Source: Unio delphinus (taxonomy: Eukaryota > Mollusca > Bivalvia > Unionida > Unionidae). Taken from it: DNA of 64,000 bases. The notes under the pieces were generated by a model, which was given only the letters and a program-made list of their open reading frames with translations, was not told where the DNA came from and did not search any database. The stretch spans positions 744,001 through 808,000 of the forward strand of contig JAQISU010000033.1 of the NCBI GenBank assembly GCA_029339505.1, read 5' to 3'. The position numbers and the translations under genes were made by a program. This document shows, piece by piece, positions 11,811 to 27,900 of the stretch (the first letter of the stretch is position 1; each line of letters begins with the position of its first letter).

Positions 11811-12638
11811 CTAGTTAAATTAGAAGTTAGTCTGAATTTGCTACTGTGAGAGTAGACAGTGTCGAATTATTTTTGTAAAGACTCCGGATCGTATTTTAGA
11901 GAAGTACATCCGTAAAACAACAGACCAGGGGAAAAACCGCCAAAACCAACGGTTGAGTGACGCACCAAACACGAGGAAGAAACTAGTTTTTGGGAAAGAA
12001 AGGAAGTACGGAAAGAAAGGAATTGTGAAGGAGAAATCGCCGCGTATACATCGATACAGTGGACCAGTCCGGATTCAAGCGGAACATCCACGAGGCAGTT
12101 TATATATAGAGAGAGAAACGGACTTCTAGAACAACATTGGATTGAGCAGAGAACATTGTTCGAGGATAACAGGTTATGAAAATCGAACAAAAGCATTGAC
12201 TTCGATTGTGACACTCGATCCTATGATGATTTTTTGAATATCAGTAATAGAACGACTAATTTGTTAATTCTATTTCAAATCTATTTGTAATTCGGTGAAA
12301 GTTTATTTCTAAACCGCGTGTATTCCTAATGAAAGGAAATTTAAAAATGTATGTATTTGATTAAACTATTTATTTATCTTTACGGGGGCATGGAGTTGTT
12401 TTGTTCAATATACCCGCTCAGGTCACCATATACATTCTCTTGCTCGAACCGGGCAAGTATACCGAGTGCGGTCATCTCTTAGATAACGATTATCAGAGGG
12501 GAGTGGGTTATAGTGTTATTATTATATGTTGTGCAATACACCTTGACAAAGTGGGACGTAATACTTACCCTTTGACAAGTGGGGCTTATACAATATTATA
12601 CGAGTAACGCTCATGACCCGCGAGAATCTGACAGTATG

Positions 12639-13100
12639 TCAGCTTTTAAATTGTAACTTTTAAATGACATGATTGTGGTGGAATTATCATTTTAATTTCA
12701 CATGTTAAATCGAATTGGTTGTGCTCGAAGTTCCATTACATATATCGAGATTTTAAATTGTATATGTTCAACTACACAGCTGTGATAAAAGGTTTCCAGT
12801 GTCGATTTTTTTTTAATGCTATATTTTGACTTTACCCAACGGTGGTTGAATGTTCCAGTTCGCACGTCAAGGTTTTAGATGTTATATGTTGCGTTTACAC
12901 AGCGGGGATGAAATTTTCATGTCCTTTGTTGAGTATTCACATGTTGATTCAAATTATGTTCATTTATTTTGTTTGTCAGTCATGAATTACATTGCAGATG
13001 ATGTTCAAGGAGACTTCATGCTTGTTTTGTCCATGCATGTGAAGGCAGAAATTGTATGTATTTTAGAAACCATCATAATAAAACCTTCTGGGTTGTAATC
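12639..13100. repeat. Degenerate tandem repeat, right part
   Basis: This continues the 11111-11401 array beyond the LTR, with related segments at about 12700-12790 and 12840-12915. The open frame at 12850-13098 is not supported as a gene. Confidence 0.45.
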
Positions 13101-13286
13101 AGAACAAAAGAAAACAGTTATAGATTTAAGCATAATTAATTAATATCCCTGAAGAGTTTAAGGAAAGAAAACTTATTCCGCCCGTTTTCATGATGTTCAA
13201 GCTTTTAAGTTTTTCCAATAATGTCCATGCTAATTTTGGGTGGGGGTCTGATCCCGCTTCCCCATCCGCATAGGAGTTGTATTTTT

Positions 13287-13303
13287 TTATTATTATTATT
13301 ATA

Positions 13304-13348
<45 letters not shown>

Positions 13349-13381
13349 GTTGTTGTTGTTGTTGTTATTGTTGTTGTTGTT
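13287..13381. repeat. (TTA)n(TTG)n microsatellite
   Basis: About 20 TTA units then about 11 TTG/TTA units. The poly-Asn minus-strand frame over it is an artefact. Confidence 0.96.
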
Positions 13382-14032
13382 CATTAGTAAGATATCTGTA
13401 AAGGCAGTAGTTGTTTTTAAAATTCGAAAAATCCAACGTGTCATATGTAGTCCATCGATTGAAAAGAAAATGCACGTTTCAGTCAGTGAGAAATGAATTG
13501 GGCATTTTACAAAGAGCACGGAGAGCAAGGGAAAATAAACGCCTGGCATACTATAAGAGAATGGTCTGGCTCAGGACAAAAGACAAAGAAAAAACCAACC
13601 GAGGTACCATTCTAAAAGGCTCTACTTGAAAAAGGGTGAGGGTGTGCGGGGCGTTACTTTGGGTGTATACATAATTGTCTTACGTAAGATGTAAGTTGTT
13701 ATCCTTTATCGATGCCTCTTTTTTTTGGCAGTTGTTGACACAGCCCTACATTTTAACATTTGTCCCAATATGGATATTTACTTCAATGATAGAAGGGTTA
13801 TAATTCGGTGGATTTTGGTCAAACGTCTGTTTTAACATGTTGGCGTTTGTTTTTCAAAGAGGACCATACCGTCAGGATTACGTTCCGCCAAATCCCAAGC
13901 ATACATATAGGGCGTTGGAAGTTTGTTATGCCCATTCGTCCCCTTTCCCACCTGAAAGTAAACATCTCAAACTGTTTATTTTTAATGTATTAATAGTCCT
14001 GCAGGTACTTTAATCAAAAGCTAATTTATTGT
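13382..14032. other. Intergenic, nothing recognised
   Basis: Short frames (13411-13629, 13808-13993 +) have no motif or splice context. Confidence 0.45.
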
Positions 14033-14113
<81 letters not shown>

Positions 14114-14127
14114 TATATATATATATT
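14033..14127. repeat. (CA)n(TA)n microsatellite
   Basis: About 18 CA units then TA units with one AA interruption. Confidence 0.97.
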
Positions 14128-14877
<750 letters not shown>

Positions 14878-14963
14878 AGCTCTCGATCCAGCAGGGGACC
14901 ATGTTTGTCAGGGATTGATTAAGATAAATCCTCCCGAACAAACCTGTAGCCTACCAGAGACCA

Positions 14964-15001
14964 AATCAATCAATCAATCAGTCAATTAATCAATCAATCA
15001 A
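14964..15001. repeat. (AATC)n short tract
   Basis: About nine imperfect AATC units leading into the TAC array. Confidence 0.85.
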
Positions 15002-15152
<151 letters not shown>

Positions 15153-15985
15153 CCAATAATGATGATTTTGTATAGCACCTAATCTTTAAAAGCTCTAAGC
15201 GGTTTACAACATCTATAATAATATGAATACAAAAAAAAAAAACACAAACAAATACCATGAAATTGGAAAACAAAATAATGCTGAAATCATTTAAGGTAGG
15301 AAACAATTGATGAGATACTGGGTGATGATCATTTTACACTTGGGAGCGTTGAGTGTTTAGAATGAAGAGAACAGGTCCAAGAACAGACCACTGTGAAACA
15401 CCACAACATAGATCAAGTGTATTCCATTTGCAGATACAATTTAAGGCTGTATTCTGAATGTCAAATACATGCTGTAGACAGTGAAGTAATAGATCATGAT
15501 CTATTGTGTCAAATGCTGCAGACAAATCAAGGAGGGTGATGACTGTAATCTTTCCACTATCCAAAGCAGAGAGAATGTCATTAAATACTTTTCGAAGAGT
15601 CGTTTCAGTAATGTGACAAGGACGACATGCAGACTGTACACTGCTAAAGAGACTGTTTGAATTAAAATGAGATACAAGTTGGGTTAGAACAACTTTTTCT
15701 AATCTTTTTTATATGAGCGGGACATTAGAAACTGGATGGTAGTTCTTTCAATCGTTATGGTCAAGTGTTGGTTTATTCAGCAGAGGCTTTATAATGGCAG
15801 TTTTGAAAAATGATGGGAAATTCCCGGATGACAGAGATATTAATAACATCAGTTAGTGAAGGCAATATTGGGTCTAAGCACTCCAGCAGCAGTGATATTG
15901 GAATTGGATTAAGTTCATAAGACTTTGGTGCACTTTTCATCGCGATCTTCCGCACCAAATCCATAAAGACAGGTTGAAATGCTCT
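15153..15985 (-). pseudogene. L2/CR1-like LINE remnant with internal deletion
   Basis: Same family as 4861-6240. On the minus strand it holds an N-proximal segment (IPISLLLECLDPILPSLTDVIN), the pre-RT segment SACRPCHITET, motif A in good form (LLDLSAAFDTIDHD) and motif B with a change (GVSQWSVLGPVLF). It then jumps to the 3' UTR (15153-15305), so motif C and the whole C-terminal connector are deleted. The 3' UTR keeps agcacctaatctttaaaagc and ctctaagcggtttacaac. Several frameshifts are present. It reaches further 5' than the other copy. Confidence 0.85.
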
Positions 15986-16079
15986 TAATGGTTGTCGCTA
16001 AAATTCTGTATCGTAACTTTATGGTGACGACGAGTCAATTGAAATTGTGTTGTCACGCGTATCTCTAATGGATTGTCAT

Positions 16080-16546
16080 GGAAGAAATTTGCGAATAGGT
16101 CCGGAAGGACTACTGGAGAGATAATAATAATAAAGACCACCCTAGTCAGTATGGTCCTTGTGGTGATAAAGGTGCAAAACCTGTCAGCATATGAGAGAGA
16201 CCGGGACTTCTCTAGCACGGTGACTAGAGAAAAACTAAACATACATGGTCTACACCAAACGTGGAAAACAGAGAAGGTAATCTATCTCATCACATTAGTA
16301 TGTCGGAGAAACTAAAAAGCTACACAAACGGATCACATTCATATATCTGATTGTATGCCGAAGAAGCTGTACAGACGCCTGGTCGCAGAACAATACTCCT
16401 CCTATGGCCACAATTTCAGTGATATACCATTTATTGCGATTGCCCACAACCCAAACTGGAGTTCCAAAACCAGGAGAGAAATGGAACATTACTGTATTTG
16501 CCGCCTTACAATATTGAAACCAACCGGTCCAAATCAAGAAGAGTAG
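16080..16546 (+). pseudogene. Penelope-like element remnant, GIY-YIG endonuclease end
   Basis: Three frame pieces read in order. First is a Cys motif (PCGD..., then CKTCQHM after a 1-base loss, about 16150-16185). Next is FSSTVTREKLNIHG and KVIYLITL, which matches the start of a GIY-YIG fold (usually VIYLI.C..C). Then GHNFSDIPFIAIAHNPNW, SSKTRREMEHY and RLTILKPTGPN, which match the C-terminal half with its conserved Arg and Glu. This Cys-motif plus GIY-YIG layout is the 3' end of Penelope-like ORFs. The reverse transcriptase is absent. An origin from another GIY-YIG retroelement cannot be excluded. Confidence 0.65.
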
Positions 16547-17514
16547 AAAAAGAGAGACATGCACAAATAAAAGAATATTTTGCAGTAGACATGTTTTCTT
16601 AACAATTTTTTTAATTAGCTTAATAGCATATAATTACAACTATAACAGTGAAATATCCGTGATATATTGTGCGCTTGCACAAGTGTACATAAAATATAAG
16701 ATGTCGTAATGGCTCATCGATCTCTGGGTCAATACACATTATTTACAACATCCGCAACAAGTTGAAATAGACGATCTGAAACATAATAAATTTAAGGGTT
16801 TAATTCCTGCAGTAACAGCCATGTAGAGTTGTTTTTTTTTACATACACTGCGTTTTTGTAAATAATTTGTTTGTCTTGTCTATGTTTTGTATGTGCCTTC
16901 GAAAAAGACTGATTAAGAGTCTGAGAGTCAAAAGCGCTTAGGCATGTTAAATGCTAGTTTTGCACTGTTCGTTGTCAGTTTATTGGATATATATAAAATA
17001 TATGGTTACTAACTCACTTTTAAATGTAGCAAGATAATATTTCTCTTCTAATAATTGCATGAATATAATTAGTTCTTTTTTCTATACATGAAAGCAAGGA
17101 TATTTTTTCGTTAGCTATTTTGGTCCCGGTATTTCTACTTAAAAGAATCCACGCCCGCCCATCTCGCTTCATTCATAAATGCTTGGTCTCTTTTCCCTCA
17201 TACTCTGGGTGGCTTAAGTTTAAATGTAACAGTAGATGTGAACGTGTGCTTATGTACATATTTGACATTAAATAAGTTGATCTAGGCACGCAATAAACAG
17301 TCTGGTTTTATATTTTCGACCACCCACTCAAATCCATCATCATCTTGGATCCACAGCTGCTCAGTGCTTTGTGCACTAAGAGTTTGATCAGTGGGTTTCT
17401 GGTTCGAAATCTGAACAAACTAGCCTTTTTGTCTGCCGTAGTGTACATATGACTGCAAGGCGTTCTTTTTAATTCGTTATCTCATCACCTAGTTTTATCT
17501 TGTGTTTATAGTTG
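16547..17514. other. Intergenic, AT-rich, nothing recognised
   Basis: No repeat similarity or open frame of note. Confidence 0.5.
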
Positions 17515-19290
17515 TTGTTGACATACATCAGTCTCAAGAGACAATGAACGTACGACCATGAGAGATGTCCCAGTTAGTGGTTGTGCAGTGTAGTGTCTAT
17601 GTAGCCCAACACAGGAGTGTTAGTCCTTGCCGAACTGTCTGATCTGCGTTGAAGCTGCGTCTTTTTCCTTCGTAATAGCTTTTCATCAGGTAGCAAGCGT
17701 AGCTTGTCCTGCTCTGGCTTTCAAATCAGTGATCAAAGCGTGCCGCCATCTGGGCCTGTCTAGAGCAACCTCTTCCCAGGTGTTGACATTGATGTCAAGG
17801 GCTTTCATGTCGTGCTTGCAGACATTCTTGAAGCGGATATGTGGCCGTCCGATCGATCTTTTGCCAGCGGAAAATTCCGAATAAAGGTATTTCGGGATCC
17901 GTCTGTCATCCATGTGACATACATGTACAAGCCATCCGCTGAGAAGTTGACGGAGGAGTGTGACCATGATGAGAATCTTGGCACGATCAAGCACCTCGTT
18001 GTTTGTTACTTGATTACTCAAAGTGATCCCGACTATGCGCCAGAGACGTCGCATGTAAAAGGCGCTCAGTCTTTTCTCTTGTGAATTGTACAGAGTACAT
18101 GTTTCATTGACATACAGGAGAGTGCTTAGCACGCATACACAATACACGGAGATTTTAGTGTTCAGTGGCAGCATGCTGTTGTTCCACACTCTCTGCGACA
18201 ACCTTGAGAGTTGATGACTTTCCAATCCGTTTGTTGAGCTTAGCATTGATTGATAGGTTGTTGCTGATGGAAAAACAGAGGTATGTAAACTGACTGACTA
18301 CCTCGAGTTCGTAGTTGTTGATGGTGATGCTTGTGTGGTCCGCGTTCTGAGTCATCACTTTGTTTTTCTCATGTTGATGGTCAGTCCAAACTCACCGCAT
18401 ACTTTAGCTAAGCGGTCCATCATGTGCTGTAGCTCAGCTTCTGTGTGAGTTGCTAGGGCAGCATCGTCTGCGAAGAGCATGTCCCTGATCGCGTATGGAG
18501 GTAGATCCCTTATATGGACGTCCAAAAGGCATGCTTGAGCTGGACAGCGAAGAAGATGCCGAAGAGCGTGGGGACTAGGACGCAACCCTGTTTCACTCCG
18601 CTGCGGATGTTGAAGGGATCGGACGTGGAGCCATCGCACTCCAATGTGCCTTTCATGTCATCATGGAAGGACTGGATCATGCTTAGCAGCTTTGGAGGGC
18701 ATCCTATATTTGCCATGAATCTGAAGAGTCCGTCTCTGCTGACCAGTTGAAACGCCTTGGTGAGGTCTATAAAGGCCAGAAAGAGAAATTTGTGTTCTTT
18801 TCTGCATTTCTTCTGAAGTTGCTTGCACATTTTCCCTAATACCTTCTTTAGTTCGGTCACATTAGATTTCTCGTCCAGTTCGGCCATGAGCGAGAGGTCT
18901 TCAATGGGGTTGTTCACGTGTACTCTCTAGAACACAATTAAGCGTAGTACTCCATCCAACGCATCTGATTGTCTTTGTCGTGGGTGGTATTGCATGCAGC
19001 AGACTTCAGTGGTACTATCACTTTCTTTATGGGACCCATTGTTTTCTTTATGCCATCGTACATGCCTCTGATGTTTCTGATGTTTCTGACATCTACTACT
19101 GAACGGATACTCTGACAGAGCTGAAACCAGTATTCATTGGTGCACTGCCGTGCTATACTCTGCACTTTACGTCTGGTAGATCTGTATGCCTGTAGAGTCC
19201 TCTGGCAGAGGTATCATTTGTATTCCAGGTGAGCACTGCGACGCTCTTCTATGGCTTGTGTTCTATATGCTGCTATAAATCAGTCAACCA
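17515..19290 (-). pseudogene. EN-RT LINE (same family as 23990-28100), 5'-truncated and decayed
   Basis: From the 5' side on the minus strand: a linker (AAYRTQAIEERRSAHLEYK, SIARQCTNEYW, IRGMYDGIKKTMGPIKK), then a gap joining ELKKVLGKM straight to CKQLQKK. That removes the RT fingers. Next come motif A (FIDLTKAFQLVSR), motif B (GVKQGCVLVPTLF), motif C (LFADDAALATHTE), FGLTINMRKTK and the C-terminal block (LSTLLYVNET; KRSIGRPHIRFKNVCKHDMKALDI; DRPRWRHALI). Frames change at least four times. The end carries gtctcttgagac, equivalent to the other copy's 3' motif. The endonuclease is missing. Confidence 0.88.
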
Positions 19291-19419
19291 GCTAGTTATT
19301 CATCTTCTATTTTTCCGTCTTTTACATAGACCTGTTCCTACATCTGTCTTTCATTATTTAAAAACAGAATTGAGGTGCTCTTGCTAATGGAGGATGATAG
19401 GCTTACTGCTAATAAAATG

Positions 19420-19510
19420 ATCATCTTCTGATGACTTCTGCTGAAATGCCATCCTTCCCTGGGGCTTTGCCTATCAACAGTTTCTTTAACGTCTTCTTTA
19501 GTTAGAAGAC
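19420..19510 (-). pseudogene. Detached LINE fragment (RT fingers motif)
   Basis: The minus strand reads LKKLLIGKAPGKDGISAEVI, the conserved segment before the RT palm of EN-RT LINEs. It lies 5' of a linker segment that should precede it, so it is out of order relative to the neighbouring LINE. It is therefore a separate insertion or a rearranged piece. Confidence 0.65.
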
Positions 19511-19765
19511 AGATTTATTCTAAAGAAATGTATTTTTCTAATGAATTGTATTGATTTTCCATTGTTTTTAATTGATTAAATTTTTATTCTTTTGTATACA
19601 AGGGCTCGAGTCATTCTGTTCGATATATCTGCTCAGATTCCTATTTATTCTACCTGTAAGTTTACTCGAACCGGGCGAATTATATCGAGGGCGGTCATCT
19701 CCTAGATACCGAGTATCGAAAGAGGTGGGAATATAATAACATTATATACCCCACCCCGAAACAAT
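19511..19765 (+). mobile_element. LTR family 1 fragment (3' block)
   Basis: It keeps the recurring 3' block: agggctcgagtcattctgtt, atatctgctcagattcc, tcgaaccgggcgaattata and ggtcatctcctagatacc. It ends in a degenerate ataccccaccccg. No intact ends or target duplication were seen. Confidence 0.7.
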
Positions 19766-20186
19766 TTGATTGAAAAAAGACGTTTTGTTCGTGTTTGTAT
19801 GCAATCACTCTTGCTTGATAAATCGTGTCGTCCAAATTACTGAATAGCAGTGACATTTGAGACTTTATAACTGTTGTATTACGGAATCCTTACATTTTTA
19901 ATGTTCTGATGTTACAAATCAATCGCTGACTGCTACATAAGGTGACGTTCGGCGGATAGGACTTAAAATGTATGTAAAACAATTCCAAATTTAGCAAAGG
20001 TAACATATTTTGCAATGTATTGTCTGACATCCTTCGTTACCAACTTTCGTAATATTTTCGAAAGCATGTGATTGACTTCTGTTAAAGAATTTTTTTTTTA
20101 TTTTTCTCAGTAACATATGTAGATTGACGAAAATTGAAACTTTCATACAATAATACTTTTTATATTAATACTCAAAGTTAGTATAC
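19766..20186. other. Intergenic, nothing recognised
   Basis: AT-rich, no feature. Confidence 0.5.
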
Positions 20187-20278
20187 TTGGTTTTACCCGT
20201 GTGTTCTAAACGACTAGGTTTTACTCCTATGTTCCAAAAAAGACCCGGTTTTACTCGTGTGTTCTGAAGGACTCTCGA
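20187..20278. repeat. Short minisatellite, about 34 bp x 3
   Basis: Three imperfect units of the form 'ggttttac(c/t)cgtgtgttc.aaacgacta'. Confidence 0.75.
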
Positions 20279-23201
<2,923 letters not shown>

Positions 23202-23266
23202 CATACATACATACATACATAACTTTACTAACGTTTAGAGCTTCACGAACACTTTGTCCCTGGAAC

Positions 23267-23610
23267 TGTTCAGCTGGCCTAGTGGTTAAAGCGTCCGCCT
23301 CGGATACGAGAAATGGCGGGTTCGAACCCCGGCCCAGTAATAGTAAAGACTTATAAAAATGGTACTAGCATCTGCCTCGCTAGTCTCCTAGCATTAAGAG
23401 TTTAGTGTTAGGAATGGTCGGCCTGGTGTGAGGATAATGTGACTGGGTGCGACATGATGCTACATGTCCGCGGCATGATGCCCCAGTGCTAGCCATCACT
23501 ATAAACTGTCACAGTGCAGACATCGTTGCGACAGTACTGAAAAATTATTAAGCTACGTTCAAAGTCCAAATCACACACACAAACACACACACACACACGC
23601 GCGCGCACGC
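23267..23610 (+). mobile_element. SINE family 1 copy with CA/CG tail
   Basis: Box A (tggcctagtggttaaagcg) and box B (gggttcgaacccc) are near consensus. The full body follows, with gacatgatgctacatgtcc and ggcatgatgcccc. The tail ttaagctacgttcaaagtcc leads into (CA)n with CGCG at 23572-23610. Confidence 0.93.
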
Positions 23611-23898
23611 GCGTGTTTGGATGATAAGGAAATCTAGAAACAATATATGACAATAGAAGGAAGAAAACTAGAAAAATGACATGAAAACTGGAATTAAAGA
23701 GTTTCACCTAAGACTCGCCGGCTTCGCTGAGTAGTTCAGTTATTGGAAGACTGATCTGATTTGCATATTTTAGATGTGTATTCTCTCAACCTACAAACTG
23801 GTTATTTAACATTGGAGCAACAAGGAAGATTATTACTTGTCGATTGTAGTTGGGCAGACCCGACAATTAGTGCAGATAGTGACTAATAGTCCATACGA

Positions 23899-23899
<1 letters not shown>
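23611..23899. other. Intergenic, nothing recognised
   Basis: Short unique stretch before the TA tract. Confidence 0.45.

Positions 23900-23989
<90 letters not shown>
23900..23989. repeat. (TA)n microsatellite followed by a G-run
   Basis: About 44 TA units then nine or more G. It abuts the 5' end of the LINE. Confidence 0.97.
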
Positions 23990-23991
<2 letters not shown>

Positions 23992-24103
23992 GGGGGGGCA
24001 AGGTCTGGGCCTGACGTCCCGCTTGCCAAAGGGAAGTGAAGCGTCTCTCACAGCCTCTCCTTTCCAGGTGTAGTGATCGCTGCAGGACCACTGTCTCGCT
24101 CTG

Positions 24104-24694
24104 ATGGACAGGAGGTTATTTACATATAGCCTTTCCTACACTACTGTGTCAACAACAGCACCTTCACGCGGGGCCCCTTGTTTTCACAGAGCCTTTTGTG
24201 TGGCGCGACCGAGTGCTGGGCGGTATAACTGGGAGGGCAGACCGGGCTCATTAGCCTTGGTAGGCAGCCAGTCTAAGAGAAGGGAAACTCTGACTCCAAA
24301 CCCGGGTAGATGAAGCTCGTTAGCCTGGTCAAGGCAATTTTTCGAGGAGAAGAAAACTCTGATTGAAAACCAATGGCTCCACTGCCTTATGGGTATCTTC
24401 GGGAGAAGGAAAGGCTACGGGAGTAAACCCAGACAGAAAATCCGGAATGGAGCCCCCAAGGCGGCTGGATGTCGACTACGACTTCCTTTCGGCAGCTCCT
24501 GCATCCAAACTGGTGCCAAATGTCATGCTCAGCATTCCTTTGGACCCAACCAGCAGGGACGAGAGGGGGATCCTGACGCCTGGGCAACCCATGATCTCCA
24601 TATTCCATGCTCAGGCCTGCGCACTGGAGAGGTCACTCCAGTCTCGCTACTAAGTGCGGAAACAACACGGAACCTGACAGTTTACGTGTTATAA
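24104..24694 (+). pseudogene. LINE 5' region, possible ORF1 remnant
   Basis: Overlapping open frames of 69-101 codons cover a GC-rich stretch containing RPGSLALVGSQSKRRETLT, GIFGRRKGYGSKPRQKIRNG and PPRRLDVDYDF. Each changes frame into the next, as expected of one decayed frame or of a non-coding 5' leader. No RNA-binding or esterase motif is recognisable, so calling it ORF1 is only a possibility. Confidence 0.4.
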
Positions 24695-24909
24695 GTTCCA
24701 CCCGATTGGCGTAGGGAAGGGCGCCAAGGGTCAGCTTTGACGATGGGAGAGATCATCGTGTCCCATTGGCTAACAACCGCCCGCCTCAAGCCGGGCAGCT
24801 CCCGCTCAATAAGGTGCTGACTCGCCATCGTCTGCCTGCTAAAGTGGGTGTCTGGAGCTCAGTATGTTACTCAACATGACAAGCAGACGAAAATTCCACA
24901 CCAGACAAA

Positions 24910-27900
24910 AAGAAAAAGAAACCAATAAAGAAGACTGCAGCTCTTCGATTTGCAAGCTGGAATGTGCGCACTATGTGTACAGGCATCTCCGATGACCTCA
25001 GAGAAGTGGATGACACCAGGAAAACGGCCATCATCGATAGAGAACTCACCAGGCTAATTATCAGCATAGCTGCCCTCCAGGAAACTAGACTGGCCTCTAG
25101 TGGCTCCCTCAGAGAGGAAAACTACACTTTCTTCTGGAAGGGTCGCGAACCTGAGGAGCCCCGTCAGCATGGAGTGGGCTTCGTCATCAAAAACAATCTT
25201 CTGGGCTTGGTTGAACCTCCCACAGGGGGCACGGAGCGTCTCTTTTACATCCGCCTCACCGCTGCTGCAGGTCTTGTCAACATCATCAGTGTCTACGCAC
25301 TCACCCTCTCGTCTTCAGAAGACACAAAAGATCAGTTCTATGGGCAGCTGGACGAACAGATTATAGGATGACCCTAACACGAATCACTATTTCTACTCGG
25401 CGACTTCAATGCCAGAGTAGGTGAGGATCACGAGTCATGGCCTACCTGCCTCGGATATCATGGTACTGGAAAGAACGAAAACGGTCAGAGACTGCTGGAG
25501 CTGTGCACCTACCATGGCCTGTGCATAACAAATACTTTTTTCAAGGGTAAGCCACAACACAAAGTGTCCTGGAAACACCCCACGTCCAATCACTGGTACC
25601 AACGTGACTTGGTCATCACCAGGCGCTCCGTCCTTAACAGCGTCCTCTCCACCAGAACCTACCACAGTGCAGACTGCAACTCAGACCATGCCATCGTAAG
25701 CAGCAGGGTGCGACTACAGCCACAGACACTACACCGCTCAAAACCAAAAGGACACCCACGCATAAACACTGCACAGATGTCGGTCCCCTCCAAGGTGCAG
25801 GAGTATGTGTCCGCCCTGGTCAAGGCTCTCCAGGACCTGCCAGAGCATGACGCCACAGCCAAGTGGAACGCCATGAAGGGTGCCATATACAAAACAGCCA
25901 TGTCCACGTTTGGCAAGAAAGAACGACCCAGTCAGGACTGGTTCAACGCACACCTATCAAGGATGGAACCACTAATCGAGGAGAAGTGAAAAGCCTTTAT
26001 AGCGTATAAAAATGCCCTAATGAACGGACACTTACTGCTCTTAAAAGTGCTCGAAGCAACACCCAACGCATCGCTAGACAGTGCGCGAACGAGTACTGGC
26101 AACAACTGTGTGAAGGAATCCAGTGCTGTGCCCAGTCCATAAACATAAAAGGTATGTACAGTGGCATCAAAAAGGCTCTAGGCCCTACAGTGAAAGGGGT
26201 CGCTCCTCTGAAATCTATGATGAGAGAGAAGATCACAGACCGTGGGCAACAGATAGCCAGATGGGTGGAGCACTACTCAGAGCTATACTCCCGTGAAACG
26301 TTAGTCACTAAAGCAGCCCTCAGCAGCATAAAGAATCTTCCCATCATGGAGGAGCTCGACAAAGTGCCTAACTAAGAAGAGCTCAGCAAAGCAATTGACT
26401 CCCTCCCAAATGACAAAGCACCAGATAGTGACAGCATCCTGCCCAAAGCTATCAAATGTGGGAAACCAACACTGCTCCAACCACTGCACGAACTACTTCG
26501 CCTCTGCTGAGAGGAAGGAGCAGTTCCCCAAGACATGCATGATGCCACAATTGTGACCCTTTACAAAAACAAGGGCGACCGCGGTGACTGCAATAATTAC
26601 AGAGGGATCTCGCTTCTGAGCATCATTGGTAAAGTGTATGCCCGCATCATACTAAACAGGCTGCAGTTGCTGGCAGACCGTGTGTAACCAGAATCCCAGT
26701 GCGGTTTCAGAGCAGGCATATGGACAACAGACATGATCTTCTCTTTCCGACAACTCCAAGAGAAGAGCAGAGAGCAAGGTCAACAACTCTACATGATGTT
26801 CATCGACCTCACCAAGGCCTTTGATTTAGTCAGCAGGAAGGGCCTTTTTGAAGTTCTCAGTAAGATCGGTTGCCTCTCAAAACTCCGCCGCATGATAATC
26901 TCTTTCCATGCAGATATGAAGGGAGCAGTCCTGTATGATGGATCTTCCTCAACCTCCTTCCCAGTTAACAGCGGTGTGAAGCAGGGCTGCGTTCTTGCAC
27001 CAGCCCTATTCGGGATCTTCTTCTCCTTGCTTCTGTCATACGCCTTTGACTCGTCCACTGATGGGAAGCTATTCAACCTGGCACGACTGCGCTTGAAGAC
27101 GAAAGTGAGGGCTGTGCTCATCCGGGAGATGCTTTTTGCAGATGACGCGGATCTTGTGGCGCACACTGAAGAAGACCTCGAGAAGACCTCCAGAGACTGG
27201 GAGACCGTTTTGCTGATGCCTGCATGCAGTTTGGACTAACCATCAGCCTGGAAAAGACAAAGGTCAGCGTGCAAGATACCACCATTGCCCCTACAATCAA
27301 AATCAACGGTGTCACCTTGGAAGCAGTCAACAACTTTACCTACCTGGGGCCAACCATCAGCAACACTCTCTCGCTTGATAAAGAGCTGGACAGATGGCTT
27401 GGAAAGGCAAACACCATCATGTCACGGCTAACAAAGAGGGTGTGGGAAAACAACGCGCTAACAGTGCAAACCAAAGTCAAAGTTTACCAAGCCTGCATTC
27501 TCAGCACCCTTCTATATGGAAGTGAGACCTGGGGTACCTACATGAGGCAAGAACGACGGCTCAACTCCTTCCATATACGGTGCCTTAAACGCATCTTGAA
27601 AATCAGCTGGCAAGACCGTGCCGCAAACAGCGAAATCCTTTAGCGCGCAAATAACCACAGCATGTTCTCCCTGCTGTGCAAACGTCGCCCGAGGCATGGA
27701 GGATGGGAGGCTGCCAAAGGACATCCTATATGGACAGCTGGCCACTGGCATTGGAATAGTCGGCCGCCCCTCACTCCGTTTCAAGGATGCGTGCAAGAGG
27801 GACCTGAAGGCATGTGACATCGCACCTGATGCTCCTGGAGACTGACAGTAAGTAAGGGTATATCATTCGTTGATACGAGTAGAGGCCAGTTGGCGGCAGA

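Larger units (their letters stand above)
11407..12633 (+). mobile_element. LTR family 1, complete solo LTR, 1227 bp
   Basis: It starts TGTGAAGTGCC and ends CTGACA, giving TG..CA termini. A perfect 5-bp target duplication GTATG flanks it (11402-11406 and 12634-12638), so it is a complete LTR left by recombination or an LTR-only insertion. Inside are a GA tract (11469-11548), a promoter-like module (11753-11810) and the 3' block with ggggg-c-atgg, tatacccgctcag, cgaaccgggcaa and atctcttagataacga, which recurs in every family copy. No gag or pol sequence is present. The minus-strand frame at 11867-12214 lies wholly in the LTR and is not a gene. Confidence 0.9.

Noticed and set aside
11867..12214. 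Minus-strand 115-codon frame
   Set aside because: It lies within a solo LTR; the matching region of the second full LTR does not keep it open.
12380..12420. ggggg-ctc motif read as a tRNA-Pro primer-binding site following an LTR
   Set aside because: The 5-bp duplications place the true LTR ends about 240 bases further on, so the motif lies inside the LTR.
24387..24608. Minus-strand frame over the LINE 5' region
   Set aside because: It is antisense to the LINE; the plus strand carries the element-wide reading direction.
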